NCBI GenBank assembly: GCA_015478945.1
Contig: JABUQX010004479.1
Coordinates: forward strand, 15,001-25,575
Length of the DNA: 10,575 nucleotides
Direction of reading: 5' to 3'
Source: Trachelipus rathkii
Taxonomy: Eukaryota > Arthropoda > Malacostraca > Isopoda > Trachelipodidae
The notes beneath the pieces are model-generated. The model was not told where the DNA came from. It saw only the letters and a program-made list of their open reading frames with translations, and ran no database searches. Below, piece by piece: positions 1 to 8,273 of the stretch. Both the position numbers and the translations under genes were made by a program. The first letter of the stretch is position 1; the number at the start of each line of letters is the position of its first letter.

Positions 1-60
1 ATAAAATATATAAATAAAATAATTTTTGTGAATAAATTCAAAATAAGTAACATTTTCAAA

Positions 61-97
61 CACACACAGGCACACACACCCTTACACGCACACACGT
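61..97. repeat. Imperfect (CA)n microsatellite
   Basis: CA-rich stretch with scattered substitutions, directly abutting the (TA)n tract. Its degraded mirror image is the GT-rich stretch at about 3541-3600, which helps show that the inverted repeat reaches nearly to the left edge of the window. Confidence 0.8.
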
Positions 98-99
98 TC

Positions 100-155
100 A
101 TATATATATATATATATATATATCATATATCATATATATATAATATATATATAAA

Positions 156-251
<96 letters not shown>
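100..251. repeat. (TA)n microsatellite
   Basis: About 150 bases of nearly pure TA with a few short interruptions (for example CATATATCAT near 124-136). The last 60 bases are uninterrupted. It lies in the presumed intron downstream of the SLO2 exon on the minus strand. The open frame running through it translates to Tyr-Ile repeats and is not a gene. Confidence 0.95.
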
Positions 252-254
<3 letters not shown>

Positions 255-400
255 TTTTATAAACCATTACATGTTAAAATTTATGAAGAAATACATGTTA
301 TTTTTCATGTTAAAAAGCAATAAATAAAACCCAGACGACGAATTTCAATTACCTAAATGATCAAATCTCCTGCAAACAAAGTAATGTTAAATACATTAAG
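252..400. other. Intron-like sequence downstream of the SLO2 exon
   Basis: AT-rich sequence with no open frame. Bases 359-400 end in ATACATTAAG and contain CTCCTGCA, so they may be a diverged fourth copy of the 42-bp unit that follows. On the minus strand that copy would read CTTAATGTATTTAA...TTTGCAG. The complement of 334-346 is found again at about 3184-3196. Confidence 0.5.
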
Positions 401-526
401 GTAACTCACCTGCACGTGAGAATGAACGATAACTTCATTGAGCTAACTTACCTGCATGCGAGAATGAGCAATAAATTCATTAAGCTAACTTACCTGCATG
501 TGAGGATGAGCGTAGAATTCATTAAG
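401..526 (-). repeat. Three tandem 42-bp repeats of an exon 3' end plus splice donor
   Basis: Three exact-length units lie at 401-442, 443-484 and 485-526. Read on the minus strand, each begins CTTAATGAA (or CTCAATGAA), continues through GCTCAT..C.CATGCAG and ends in GTAAGTTAG (GTGAGTTAC in the 401-442 unit). The 485-526 unit is the true 3' end of the SLO2 exon ([11 protein letters not shown]) plus nine intron bases. The other two are diverged copies lying in the intron, each with its own intact GT donor. The period equals 14 codons, so frame is kept, but each GTAAGTTAG unit contains an in-frame TAG after the donor. All three units are found again, degraded, in the right arm at about 2922-3070. 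Confidence 0.92.
488..493 (-). other. 5' splice donor of the SLO2 exon (GTAAGT)
   Basis: On the minus strand the exon ends ATGCAG and the intron starts GTAAGT, a full match to the animal consensus CAG|GTAAGT. The same donor sequence is repeated at 446-451, and as GTGAGT at 404-409, in the two intronic copies of the 42-bp unit. Confidence 0.85.
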
Positions 527-658
527 AAAATCCATTATTGTGTCTGCTTGTAAGTTGGTTGAGCACACGACGACATGCTTCTCATTTTGGGCTCTGTGGG
601 CGGAGTAACTTCCTCCCAGCTTCTTCCTCTCCATCCAGGTAAAGGCTAACTGCTCGAA
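494..658 (-). CDS. SLO2: Internal exon of a SLO2/KCNT-type potassium channel (partial gene)
   Basis: This 165-base exon encodes 55 residues with phase 0 at both ends. It starts [16 protein letters not shown], continues with [17 protein letters not shown], and ends with [14 protein letters not shown]. From memory of the family, this matches the stretch just after the S6 pore helix and the start of the first RCK domain of Slo2/KCNT (Slack/Slick) sodium-activated potassium channels. EKHVVVCS is the first beta strand of RCK1, and FEQLA..WMER, HRAQ.EKHVV and [10 protein letters not shown] are family hallmarks. The wording, especially [16 protein letters not shown], is closer to the arthropod channels I remember than to vertebrate ones. 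The channel sits in the plasma membrane and passes K+ when cytoplasmic Na+ rises. The borders were chosen from ACAG|TTC at the 5' side and CAG|GTAAGT at the 3' side. No other exon of the gene is visible on this strand. The frame is intact with no stop, so this copy may be functional. The reading frame continues upstream as LQ, which fits the family (LPLQFEQLA), but this is probably chance from TTACAG. Confidence 0.87.
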
Positions 659-1038
<380 letters not shown>

Positions 1039-1510
1039 TCAAAATTCATCTATTATTTCTATTGAAGAAGCTATAAATTCTCTTAAATGTCTTTTAAATC
1101 TTGAATAATTTGTATTTTCCCTTAAGTTTCGAGGTAATGATTCCCTGGAAAATGCAAAAACTTTTATTAGTTTGCGTCCTGGAGAATGGACGTCTCAAAA
1201 TACTGAGATTTCTGGTACTGTAGTTATGTGTAAAAAAAAAAGAAAAAAAAAAGCTCATCATCATTGAGAAGAAATTTCTATGCATAAACACTCCGATTTT
1301 AACCTTGTATAGATCCTTAAGTGGTAATATATGCAAAGTAGAGATCATCAGTGTGTAAATTATAGCGAGTGCAAACATTTCGTAGGGCTTTGTTCTGGGC
1401 AACAAGCAATGGTCTTAATTCACTTTCTGTAGATACGCCCTAAGCCAATATATGCAAGTTGAGAAAAAGGTATAATCGTATAGTATAAAGAAATTAGGGT
1501 TTCTTTCCCA
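1039..1510 (-). pseudogene. 3' fragment of a LINE (non-LTR) reverse transcriptase, frameshifted
   Basis: Minus-strand translation in successive frames gives pieces typical of the C-terminal end of CR1/Jockey-like LINE ORF2. First comes LYYTIIPFSQLAYIGLG (about 1480-1430), then SELRPLLVAQNKALRNV (about 1424-1374), then ILPLKDLYKVKIGVFMHR (about 1335-1280). These are followed by HNYSTRNLSILRRPFSRTQ (about 1225-1170) and finally FKRHLREFIASSIEII and a TGA at 1041-1039. The L.PL...QNKALR block and the H.Y.TR...L..P..RT block are familiar landmarks of the region after the polymerase domain. At least three frame changes separate the pieces, and one coincides with a T10-C-T10 tract on the minus strand (about 1232-1252). 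The 5' end, including the catalytic YADD box, is missing; the fragment stops near the palindrome centre. It is a dead element, and the exact LINE clade is not determined. Confidence 0.75.
1232..1252. repeat. A10-G-A10 homopolymer tract inside the LINE fragment
   Basis: Two runs of about ten A separated by a single G. It lies in the decayed LINE coding region, where the translation becomes Phe-rich (SFFFSFFF), and probably marks an insertion in that region. Confidence 0.7.
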
Positions 1511-1600
1511 GCTTTAATCTGAAATTTGATGAATAATATTCATTACATGTGTAGCGGAATTCACAGGAATATATATATATGCTTTAAAAAATGCATTTCC
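1511..1600. other. Centre of the large palindrome
   Basis: Arm pairing is still visible between GGTATAATCGTATAGTATAAAG at about 1470-1491 and TTTATACTATTCAATATTTACC at about 1618-1639, and fades inside this stretch. The turn-around is near 1545-1560. There is no long unpaired spacer, so the two arms are almost back to back. Confidence 0.65.
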
Positions 1601-2160
1601 GAACGACCCCCGATTATTTTATACTATTCAATATTTACCCTTTTCTCAACTTGCATATATTGGGTTGTTCATTATTAATTAGTGTTACTTATAGCGACTA
1701 AGATATGATTAGACATTGTGATTGACCCGACGTGAAACAAGCCTACGGAAATGTTTTTGGTACTTCGTCTATGATGAAATTATTCACATCTGCGATATAT
1801 ACTGATATTACAGAATCATATTACATAGAGTAAACAGGAGGTTGGGTTATATTGGGCTCAAATAGACTTCATTCAATATTATTAGAGCTTTATCTTTCAT
1901 AACACACTTAAAAACTTACATGGGTTACTCAATGATTCTCAGGATTGTTCTTTGAGAGCGTTGCCTATTTCATTCACACGACTGCTCAAACATAAATAAC
2001 AAGCTTATAATTATGGCATTTATTTCTAGGCGATATAATAACTCGTTATAAGGTGGAGGAGAAAACATAACAAATATATTTCACGGGGATTTTAAAGAAA
2101 TTTAATCAAGAGTAATTAACTTGAGCTTCTTCATAGATACGAATAGATTCTAATGGTTAA
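1590..2160 (+). pseudogene. Degraded inverted copy of the LINE fragment
   Basis: The plus strand here aligns with the minus strand of 1510-1039. Landmarks are CTCAACTTGCATATATTGG at 1645-1663, ACAAGCCTACGGAAATGTTT at 1737-1756 (partner ACAAAGCCCTACGAAATGTTT), TTATAAGG at about 2046 and GAGCTTCTTCATAGATA at about 2123-2139. Most differences are small insertions, so no reading frame survives. Confidence 0.75.
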
Positions 2161-2334
2161 GATTTGAAATATTTTGTTCGCCTTCTTCCTTAAAAGGAAA
2201 ACATGGTCATCGGGTTATATGTAGGCAAAAATTGGGATAATGGATTTGGATAGCTATTATGACTTTGTTTTCACAAACTATCTTAGTTAGTAAAATTGTG
2301 AAAAAGGTTTATTTTCGTTTCTTATAATTACGAG
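2161..2334 (+). repeat. Degraded inverted copy of 905-1038
   Basis: AT-rich sequence without an open frame. Anchors include TGGTCATCGGGTTATATGTAGGCAAAAATTG (about 2203-2233), paired with TGTCATGTAGTATTTAGCAAAATTG on the other arm, and TTTTCACAAA at 2268, paired with TTTTCACATTTAATAAATGGG. Confidence 0.65.
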
Positions 2335-2746
2335 TATTTAATTTACTTATTATTATTAATTATATTAAGATATCCAATATAATTCTAATTATTTATTATG
2401 TATTATTTTAAGTTCACAATATTTTTCTTTCTTTTTTTATTCTTATATATGTATTTATTATTATTTTTTAATTAAATATAAAAGATTTTATTTTTTATTT
2501 TAGTGTATTAATAGTTATTCTTATTATTATTATTATTATTATATACTCGATTATTATGATTATTTATAACCTTTTAGATTATATAAGTATTGGGGACGTA
2601 TTCATCATCAATTATTATTATTATTAATTATGTATATTATATTATTTTGTTTCAGTTAATAAAAATATTATAATATGATATTAAAAATTATTATATTATT
2701 AATTTGATCATTTATTTAGTTTGGAGAGATGATCTTCACATTGATT
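2335..2746. repeat. Interrupted TTA-rich tract, mirror of the clean (ATA)n tract
   Basis: About 410 bases of TTA-like sequence, with short clean runs such as 2519-2540 and 2618-2628 separated by many irregular bases. It occupies the same place in the right arm as the nearly pure 234-base tract at 671-904, but it is longer and far less regular. Confidence 0.75.
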
Positions 2747-2971
2747 TGCGGAGCACAGTTTAATCCTTATTATACTCATGGGATGGTGAAGAAGAAGAAG
2801 CTGGGGAGAGGGGAGTTACTTCCTGGCCAACAGAGTCCCAAAATAAAGCATGAGTCGAGGTGTGCTAACAACACAAGCATTACGAAGGCAGACACACGAA
2901 TACGAGGGTACGCTGAATGCTTCTCTTAATGAACTTCTTACCACCTGAGGTACCGCTCATCCTCACCTGCA
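2747..2971 (+). pseudogene. SLO2: Degraded inverted copy of the SLO2 exon
   Basis: Aligned with the minus-strand exon, this stretch keeps GAGCA.AGTTTA, GAAGAAGCTGGG, AGTTACT, CACAAGCATTACGAAGGCAGACACA and CTTAATGAA, ending in CACCTGCAG|GTACAG. It is about 225 bases long against 165 in the intact exon. The difference is spread over many one- to three-base insertions that destroy the frame at once. The open frame over 2729-2929 is a chance product and shows no SLO2 residues. The copy could be a pseudogenised inverted duplicate or an uncorrected read copy; the bias toward insertion favours the second. Confidence 0.82.
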
Positions 2972-3070
2972 GGTACAGTTAGCTTAATGAATTTTATTGC
3001 TCATTCTCGCATGCACGGTAAGTTAGCTCAATGGAAGTTATCGTTCCATTCTCACGTGCCAGCGTGGTAT
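2922..3070 (+). repeat. Degraded copies of the 42-bp exon-end repeats
   Basis: Three units can be followed: CTTAATGAACTTCTTACC... ending CTGCAGGTACAG at about 2977, CTTAATGAATTTTATTGC... ending GCACGGTAAGTTAG at about 3026, and CTCAATGGAAGTTATCG... ending near 3068. Compared with 401-526, the changes are mostly single extra bases (TTTT for TTT, CACGG for CAGG, TGGAAG for TGAAG, TTCCATT for TTCATT). Confidence 0.85.
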
Positions 3071-3540
3071 GTGTATACCTTTCCTCTATTAGTTGTCTAC
3101 CTGTTATAACCTTAGATGATCGTTTATGTCTTGACAAGTATTTTCTCTAAACTTATATTTATTGTAGGTTTAATTTTTGGTGAACTTTCGTCGTCCGTGG
3201 CGGGTTTTTTATTGGGCTTTTTTTTGGTTTTAAATTTAATTGTAATTAATATAGTCATTCAGTATTGTATCATATAACATTGTTATGTTTATAATAAAAA
3301 ATGTTATATATATTTTAAGAATGTTCAATATATTTTATTTTAAGACTTTTTTATCATCATTTATATATATATTAAGTTGAATTTAGTACTCTATGTACAT
3401 TTCTCTTAAAATTATTATATATTTTAATATTACATATTAATATATATTAGATAATATAAAATTATTATATTATAATATTATATATCAATGTAGTTTATGA
3501 TTTAATTAAATTAGTTTTATAATCTATATTAATAATTATA
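3071..3540. repeat. Degraded mirror of 100-400, including an irregular TA-rich tract
   Basis: The stretch contains TTTCGTCGTCCGTGG at 3186-3200, matching the complement of CCAGACGACGAA at 331-342. It is followed by ATTGGGCTTTTT and then by TA-rich sequence from about 3290. No open frame is present. The match weakens inside the low-complexity part, so base-level pairing there is not certain. Confidence 0.6.
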
Positions 3541-3690
3541 TTGGAACGGGTTTGTGTTTGCGATGGTATAAGAGGGGGTTGAGATGTTGAATGTGATCCT
3601 GGGATGGTGTTGAAAAAATTGGTTAACTTATTTTATCGAAGAGTAATCCAAATAGATTTCCATTTATTAATTGTAATAGTTTTTATTTTG
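3541..3690. repeat. Degraded mirror of 1-97
   Basis: GGAACGGGTTTGTGTTTGCGATGG is the counterpart of GAACGTGTGTGCGTGTAAGG on the minus strand of the left arm. TTGAAAAAATTGGTTAACTTATTTT is the counterpart of TTGAAAATGTTACTTATTTTG. The left arm runs out of the window here, so the match cannot be followed further. Confidence 0.6.
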
Positions 3691-4470
3691 GTTCCTTATG
3701 TTCTTTATGAGGACTAAGAATGATACACATTGTTCATTAATTATCAATTATTTTTATGGCGAATAATTAGAGTGAAACGAAGTAAAGTAACATATTAATC
3801 ATCATGGAACATGATAAAGACCCTTACATTATATTAGTTATTATATAAAAAAGATGCATAAGAGCCTAAAGGCATGGCTTAACCCAGCGCAATTATCATG
3901 CTAATTTTGTTAATATTCGTAGGGCGGTATCAAATCTTTTGTCAAAACAATTTTCTCTTCCTAATAAAAATTACACTTTTTAACGTAGAATTTATTTTTA
4001 TTGGTGGGTATAAAGCCTTTGCCAACAAGATTATCTTTTTCAGTTCTATCAGTTATTCTTATTCAATTATTATTATTAAATTATTATTATTATTATTATT
4101 ATTAAGAATGTATTTATCTTTATTTAATATTAAACTTGAAGCTTTGTTGCTTTACTTAAGTAGATAACTTAATTATCTCTGATTACTAGAATATATTATT
4201 TATTTATGTAGTTATTAATTATTGTAATTTTAGTTGATTATTATTATAAATTTATTTATATTTATCTATTATTATTTTTTTTAATTATTTTAAATATTGA
4301 AATTACATTATATATTTTTCTAATCTCAGTTTATTATTATTATTGATTTTATTATTATTATTATACATCTCAAATTATTTATTTTTATTAATTTATTATT
4401 TGATCTCTATTTTTTCAATTATTATTAATACGATTATTACATATATTATTAAACTTCATTTATTATTTAA
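3691..4470. other. AT-rich sequence with interrupted TTA tracts, no gene seen
   Basis: It contains short clean TTA runs at about 4076-4104 and 4330-4362 inside irregular AT-rich sequence. The open frames are low-complexity Leu/Ile/Phe/Tyr strings. If the palindrome continues, this should be the mirror image of sequence to the left of the window, which cannot be tested here. Confidence 0.6.
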
Positions 4471-5190
4471 TTCTAGGATTGATTTTGGGGTCGATATAGG
4501 ATGTTTCTGCGTCTGTTCAGAGAAGAATGATGATACTGGTAGTTTTTTCAATACCGGCGGGTCCAGGACATTGTCTAGCGATAGATCTTCTTGCCGACAT
4601 GTGTTTATGCAGACGGGGGCACAGGGCATAAGCAACCCAGAGTCCCTATCCTTTTCGCGTCTTGTAATCAACTTGGTTCCAGCGCTTGCAGGAATCTCTT
4701 TGTTCTCATGAACGCCTAGAAACAAGAAATTCTCTCTGGAGTAGCTCATAATATGGAACCCGATTTCTCGAGGCTAACTGGGGAGAAAGATGCTAGTATC
4801 TTCTGAAAGGCGAACAAAACCTCTACCTGGTGTGCCTTAAACTTAGAGGACTGTGAGTCAGTCCAAACCATTCCGCCGAGAAATGTGGCATTCTGGAGTG
4901 TTCTGGGGTTAAATGTTTCGGGCTCAGAAGATAGAAAACGCTATACCTACTGACAGGGCGAAAGCTCTTCCTGGGAGTTGTTATAGATTATAGAGATTAT
5001 TATAGCACATTTGAATGTTTGCTTACTTACAAAAGGAACCTATTGGAAATCGCGCCTTATTAACAATATATCTGGTTTGTATCTGTATATAATCCTGAAC
5101 CAAGCTGATTTTTACTTTAAGGTTTGAAAGAACTTGGTCTCTGATAGCATTAGAATGGTGGCCAATAAATTGTACACTTATCTATTTAAT
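4471..5190. other. Higher-complexity island of unknown origin
   Basis: About 700 bases with near-normal base composition between AT-rich flanks. Two overlapping open frames occur on opposite strands: plus 4343-4711 (its second half only) and minus 4749-4456. The minus one is a 97-residue string with balanced composition, containing RENFLFLGVHENKEIPASAG and ending in TPKSILELNNK. I recognise no domain in either. The piece may be an exon remnant, a mobile-element remnant or intergenic sequence. In view of the right arm's indel load, reading frames here should not be trusted. Confidence 0.4.
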
Positions 5191-5225
5191 GGCCTCACGG
5201 GCATGTTATTCTCTTCTTCTTACCA

Positions 5226-5242
5226 TTTTTTTTTTTTTTTTT
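5226..5242. repeat. Poly(T) run of 17
   Basis: A T17 homopolymer followed by further T- and A-rich sequence. It could be the tail of a minus-strand retrotransposed sequence. No source gene or target-site duplication is visible, so I record only the tract. Confidence 0.6.
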
Positions 5243-5385
5243 ACCAATTTTTCAAATTTAAGAAAATAAAATAAACTTAAAAAAGCAAAGCATAAAAACC
5301 GGTCATTATATAAAACAAACAAATATACATTATTAAAGACTTCATATTTGTATATTTTATAATTAAATAATTTATATTAATTATA

Positions 5386-5530
5386 CTTTATATTATATAT
5401 ATATATATATTATATTTATATATATATATATTATATATATAATATTATATTATATATATATATTAATATAATATATATATATATTATTATATATATATAT
5501 AATATTATATATTATATATATTAATATTAA
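5386..5530. repeat. Irregular (TA)n tract
   Basis: TA-rich repeat with frequent TTA and TAA slips. Unlike the tract at 100-251 it has no long pure stretch. Confidence 0.85.
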
Positions 5531-5905
5531 TTTATTAATTTAAAGAAAATAACTATTAATATATTAACCTCTTTATGTTAGAATAATAATAAAATGAAAG
5601 AAATTTATAAAAGCCTCTAAAAACGAATAATTATTATTTAGATGATAAAATAAGCAATAATCTCCTTACAGGCACTGGCACTCTTATTCGACACTTTTAA
5701 CATGTTTTTAAGGAGTCATAATTGCCAAATTTTGTAATTTGACATCTCCTTTCAATGAATTGATAGATTTAAACTGGGAATGGAATAAGATTTTGACGCA
5801 AATTGAGAATGGGAATGTGTTAAATGTTTTTATTATTTTTTACTTTTTTTTTAAAATTTTAGAATTAGAAAGTTTGTGGATATATATTTTATTATATTAA
5901 ATATT
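5531..5905. other. AT-rich sequence, no gene seen
   Basis: Unique-looking AT-rich sequence with no open frame of note and no repeat motif that I can identify. It forms the left flank of the hAT-like element. Confidence 0.6.
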
Positions 5906-5966
5906 CAGGGGCGGCTGGTCCGTACAATTTATAAGTGGTTGCATCTGACATTTCACACAACACAAT

Positions 5967-6063
5967 TATATATATATATATATATATATTATAATATATA
6001 ATATTATATATATATATATAATATAATATAATATATCTTAATATATTTAATATATATATAATT

Positions 6064-6096
<33 letters not shown>

Positions 6097-6155
6097 AGTA
6101 TATATTAATATATTATATATAATATATAACTATATATATATAATATATATTATTT
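5967..6155. repeat. Irregular (TA)n tract inside the hAT-like element
   Basis: About 190 bases of TA-rich repeat with frequent slips, starting shortly inside the left terminus of the element. Confidence 0.85.
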
Positions 6156-6447
6156 GTAAAGAAAATTATTTTTTTAGTTTTTCTTTACTTACTACTACCA
6201 TATTAAAGTGATGAAATAATGAGAACATCATGTATTTGCTTTAATATATTTATTTCAAGAGTGATTATGGTCAAAAGTCGGAAATGAGAATAATTTTTTC
6301 CAACGATATTAAATCTGATTGAAGATTTTGAAACGATTGGACAGGATCTTTCTTATGGTTTATGTACCATCACAACCATATCAAAACTTTAAAAAAATTC
6401 CAAAAAAATAAAAAAATTGGAAATGTCGCAACGTCCATAATGTAGAA

Positions 6448-6741
6448 TTGATTAGTTTATGTGCAAGAAGAAAAGATTTGAAGTCAGATGAAGGCCTCGA
6501 GGTAACCAACTGGACCTCTGAAAATTCTAACAAAGAAGGCATAGAAAAAAACAATATCGAAGCCTACAGTAACAGCTGCTATATTTTGACACGCTATAAC
6601 TCTAAATTTTTGCAAATTTCTTTGTATTACAAATATATAAATGAAAATGCAAATGATAGAAGTATTCTCCATCTGCAACCACAGTTTGTAGGTATAAAAC
6701 GTCTACGCAGACATATTTGCACACACATTCCTTTCATCTAA
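6448..6741 (+). other. 97-residue open frame inside the hAT-like element, not recognised
   Basis: Starts MISLCARRKDLKSDEGLEV and ends RRHICTHIPFI. Composition is ordinary rather than low-complexity, and the frame is fully open, but I recognise no family. Its length and its place inside a 1.1-kb element suggest either a leftover of an internal exon or a chance open frame. No clear start context or splice sites define it. I do not call it a gene. Confidence 0.25.
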
Positions 6742-6973
6742 ATATTATAAGGTGCATGGATTGTAAAGTGTGTGCAACAATCATAATGAATAATAGTTAT
6801 TCATCTAACCAAAATTTGATTGAAGGCTTTTTTTTTCATTAAATAATAAATATTTGTGGCATAGCTATTATTATTATTAAATTTCTTTATTTAATTATTT
6901 ACAAAATAAAAAAATTAATAGAATATAAAAAAATAATAAATAGCTGCAGCAACCTAGCTGCTAGTTGTATAAA

Positions 6974-6997
6974 TTGGTGGTTGCGCAAACCTGCCAA
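6974..6997. repeat. Subterminal hairpin at the right end of the hAT-like element
   Basis: TTGGTGGTT and AAACCTGCCAA can pair around GCGC with one bulged base, about 25 bases inside the right terminus. Subterminal short repeats are common in hAT elements as transposase contact sites; that role here is an inference. Confidence 0.45.
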
Positions 6998-7021
6998 CCA
7001 GTCCACGGAAGCCGCCCCCTG

Positions 7022-7195
7022 ATATATATAATATATATATATATAATATATTAATTATTAATTATATATATATTATATATATATAAATTATTAATATGAT
7101 ATATATTAATATCATATATATATATATATATATATAATAATATTAATATATATATATATATATATGTATATTTTATAGTATATATATATATATAT

Positions 7196-7227
<32 letters not shown>

Positions 7228-7330
7228 ATATATCATATATGATAATAATATATATATAATATATATATATATATTATATCTTATATATATATATATATAA
7301 TTAATATATATATATATTAATAATATATAT
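7022..7330. repeat. Irregular (TA)n tract flanking the hAT-like element
   Basis: About 300 bases of TA-rich repeat with TTAATA and CATATATGATA interruptions, starting at the last base of the element. It may be the insertion target. Confidence 0.9.
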
Positions 7331-7785
7331 TGTTAGAGCATATCACTTTATCAGTTTAAAGTGTATGTTGTTACACAACAGCAACAGGTATGCTTCGGTT
7401 CCTAACCAATAGATACACAATTGTTAAATTATATATATTAATACTTATAACTACTACTACTATACTATAATATATAAATAAGTAAATTAATAATACAAAG
7501 TAAAATATTCACATACAATAATAATAATTAATTAATAATAATAATAAATAAACTTAATAAACCTCAAGAAACTAGAATTTAATAATAAATCCATAATATT
7601 ATTATAATAATTACACTTATCTCTCTTTTTCAAATTATTTTATAAATATATGCGAAATTCCATTTATTTTTATGATTTTTTAATATATATATAGTTATGG
7701 CAGCTTAGGTAGCACTTAAATGATTTTTTTTAAGGGTGATCGTTGTGCCCTTCTTACGACACATGAAGCATTATTAAAATTTTCT
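7331..7785. other. AT-rich sequence with short hairpins, no gene seen
   Basis: It contains two small adjacent hairpins (7344-7363 and 7366-7380), then AT-rich sequence with ACTACTACT and AATAATAAT runs. No open frame of note. Confidence 0.6.
7344..7380. repeat. Two adjacent short hairpins
   Basis: CACTTTA (7344-7350) pairs with TAAAGTG (7357-7363) across a six-base loop. TGTTGT (7366-7371) pairs with ACAACA (7375-7380) across three bases. The function is unknown. Confidence 0.5.
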
Positions 7786-8126
7786 TTATGAGCCATATAT
7801 ATATTAGTATATTAGTATATAATTATTAAAAGATATACATATTATATAATTATATATATATATGTAATGTATATATATTATATTTATATATAAATATATA
7901 TACTGATATATATCTTAAATACAATATATATAGTTATAGGCGTATATAATAATAATATTATTCAAGTATATATATATTATAAATATTTATAGAATATACA
8001 GTATATATATATATTAGTATATTATATTATATATATAATATAGGTATTATAATATTGAGTATAGTATATATATTAATACCTATATATATAATATATATAT
8101 ATAATAATATATATATATATTATATA
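7786..8126. repeat. Irregular TA-rich tract
   Basis: TA-rich repeat interrupted by GTATATTAGTATA-type sequence. No open frame apart from Tyr/Ile strings. Confidence 0.85.
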
Positions 8127-8135
8127 GGGATGTAC

Positions 8136-8273
8136 CGATAGAAGATAGATATAGAGAGAAGAGAGAGAGTAGAAGAGGAAGTACGAAGACGACAGTAGAG
8201 GGAGATGAGAGTGAGAGAGAGAGAAGAGAGAGGAGCAGAGAAGAGAGAGGTAGGAAGACGAGAGAGAGAGTTA
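8136..8273. repeat. Purine-rich imperfect (GA)n tract
   Basis: About 138 bases, almost all A or G on the plus strand, with scattered T and C. Clean GA runs occur at about 8212-8230 and 8260-8270. On the minus strand it reads as a Ser/Leu-rich string inside a 76-residue open frame, which is low-complexity and not a gene. Confidence 0.9.

Larger units (their letters stand above)
5906..7021. mobile_element. Probable non-autonomous hAT-type DNA transposon (1.1 kb)
   Basis: The left end reads CAGGGGCGGCTGGTCCGT; the right end, read inward on the minus strand, is CAGGGGGCGGCTTCCGTGG. They pair over about 18 bases with small gaps. The 5'-CAGGGGCGG start is typical of hAT elements. The subterminal sequences also share GTGGTTGC next to an AATTTATA/TATAAATT stretch (left 5924-5942, right 6968-6984). 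No transposase was recognised: the 97-residue open frame at 6448-6741 has no hAT dimerisation or zinc-finger signature that I can see. The flanking 8-mers TAAATATT and ATATATAT are not an exact target duplication, and the right flank is a TA repeat that would hide one. The element carries its own internal TA tract. It is likely a deletion derivative mobilised in trans. Confidence 0.62.

Noticed and set aside
28..327. 99-residue open frame
   Set aside because: Most of it is translated CA and TA microsatellite (Tyr-Ile strings).
401..526. CRISPR array
   Set aside because: The 42-bp units are directly adjacent with no spacers, and they derive from an exon border in a eukaryotic gene.
2729..2929. 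66-residue open frame as a gene
   Set aside because: It runs in the wrong frame through the degraded SLO2 exon copy and contains no recognisable channel residues.
4343..4749. Overlapping open frames as protein-coding genes
   Set aside because: No domain, start context or splice structure could be recognised, and half of the plus-strand frame is TTA-type low complexity.
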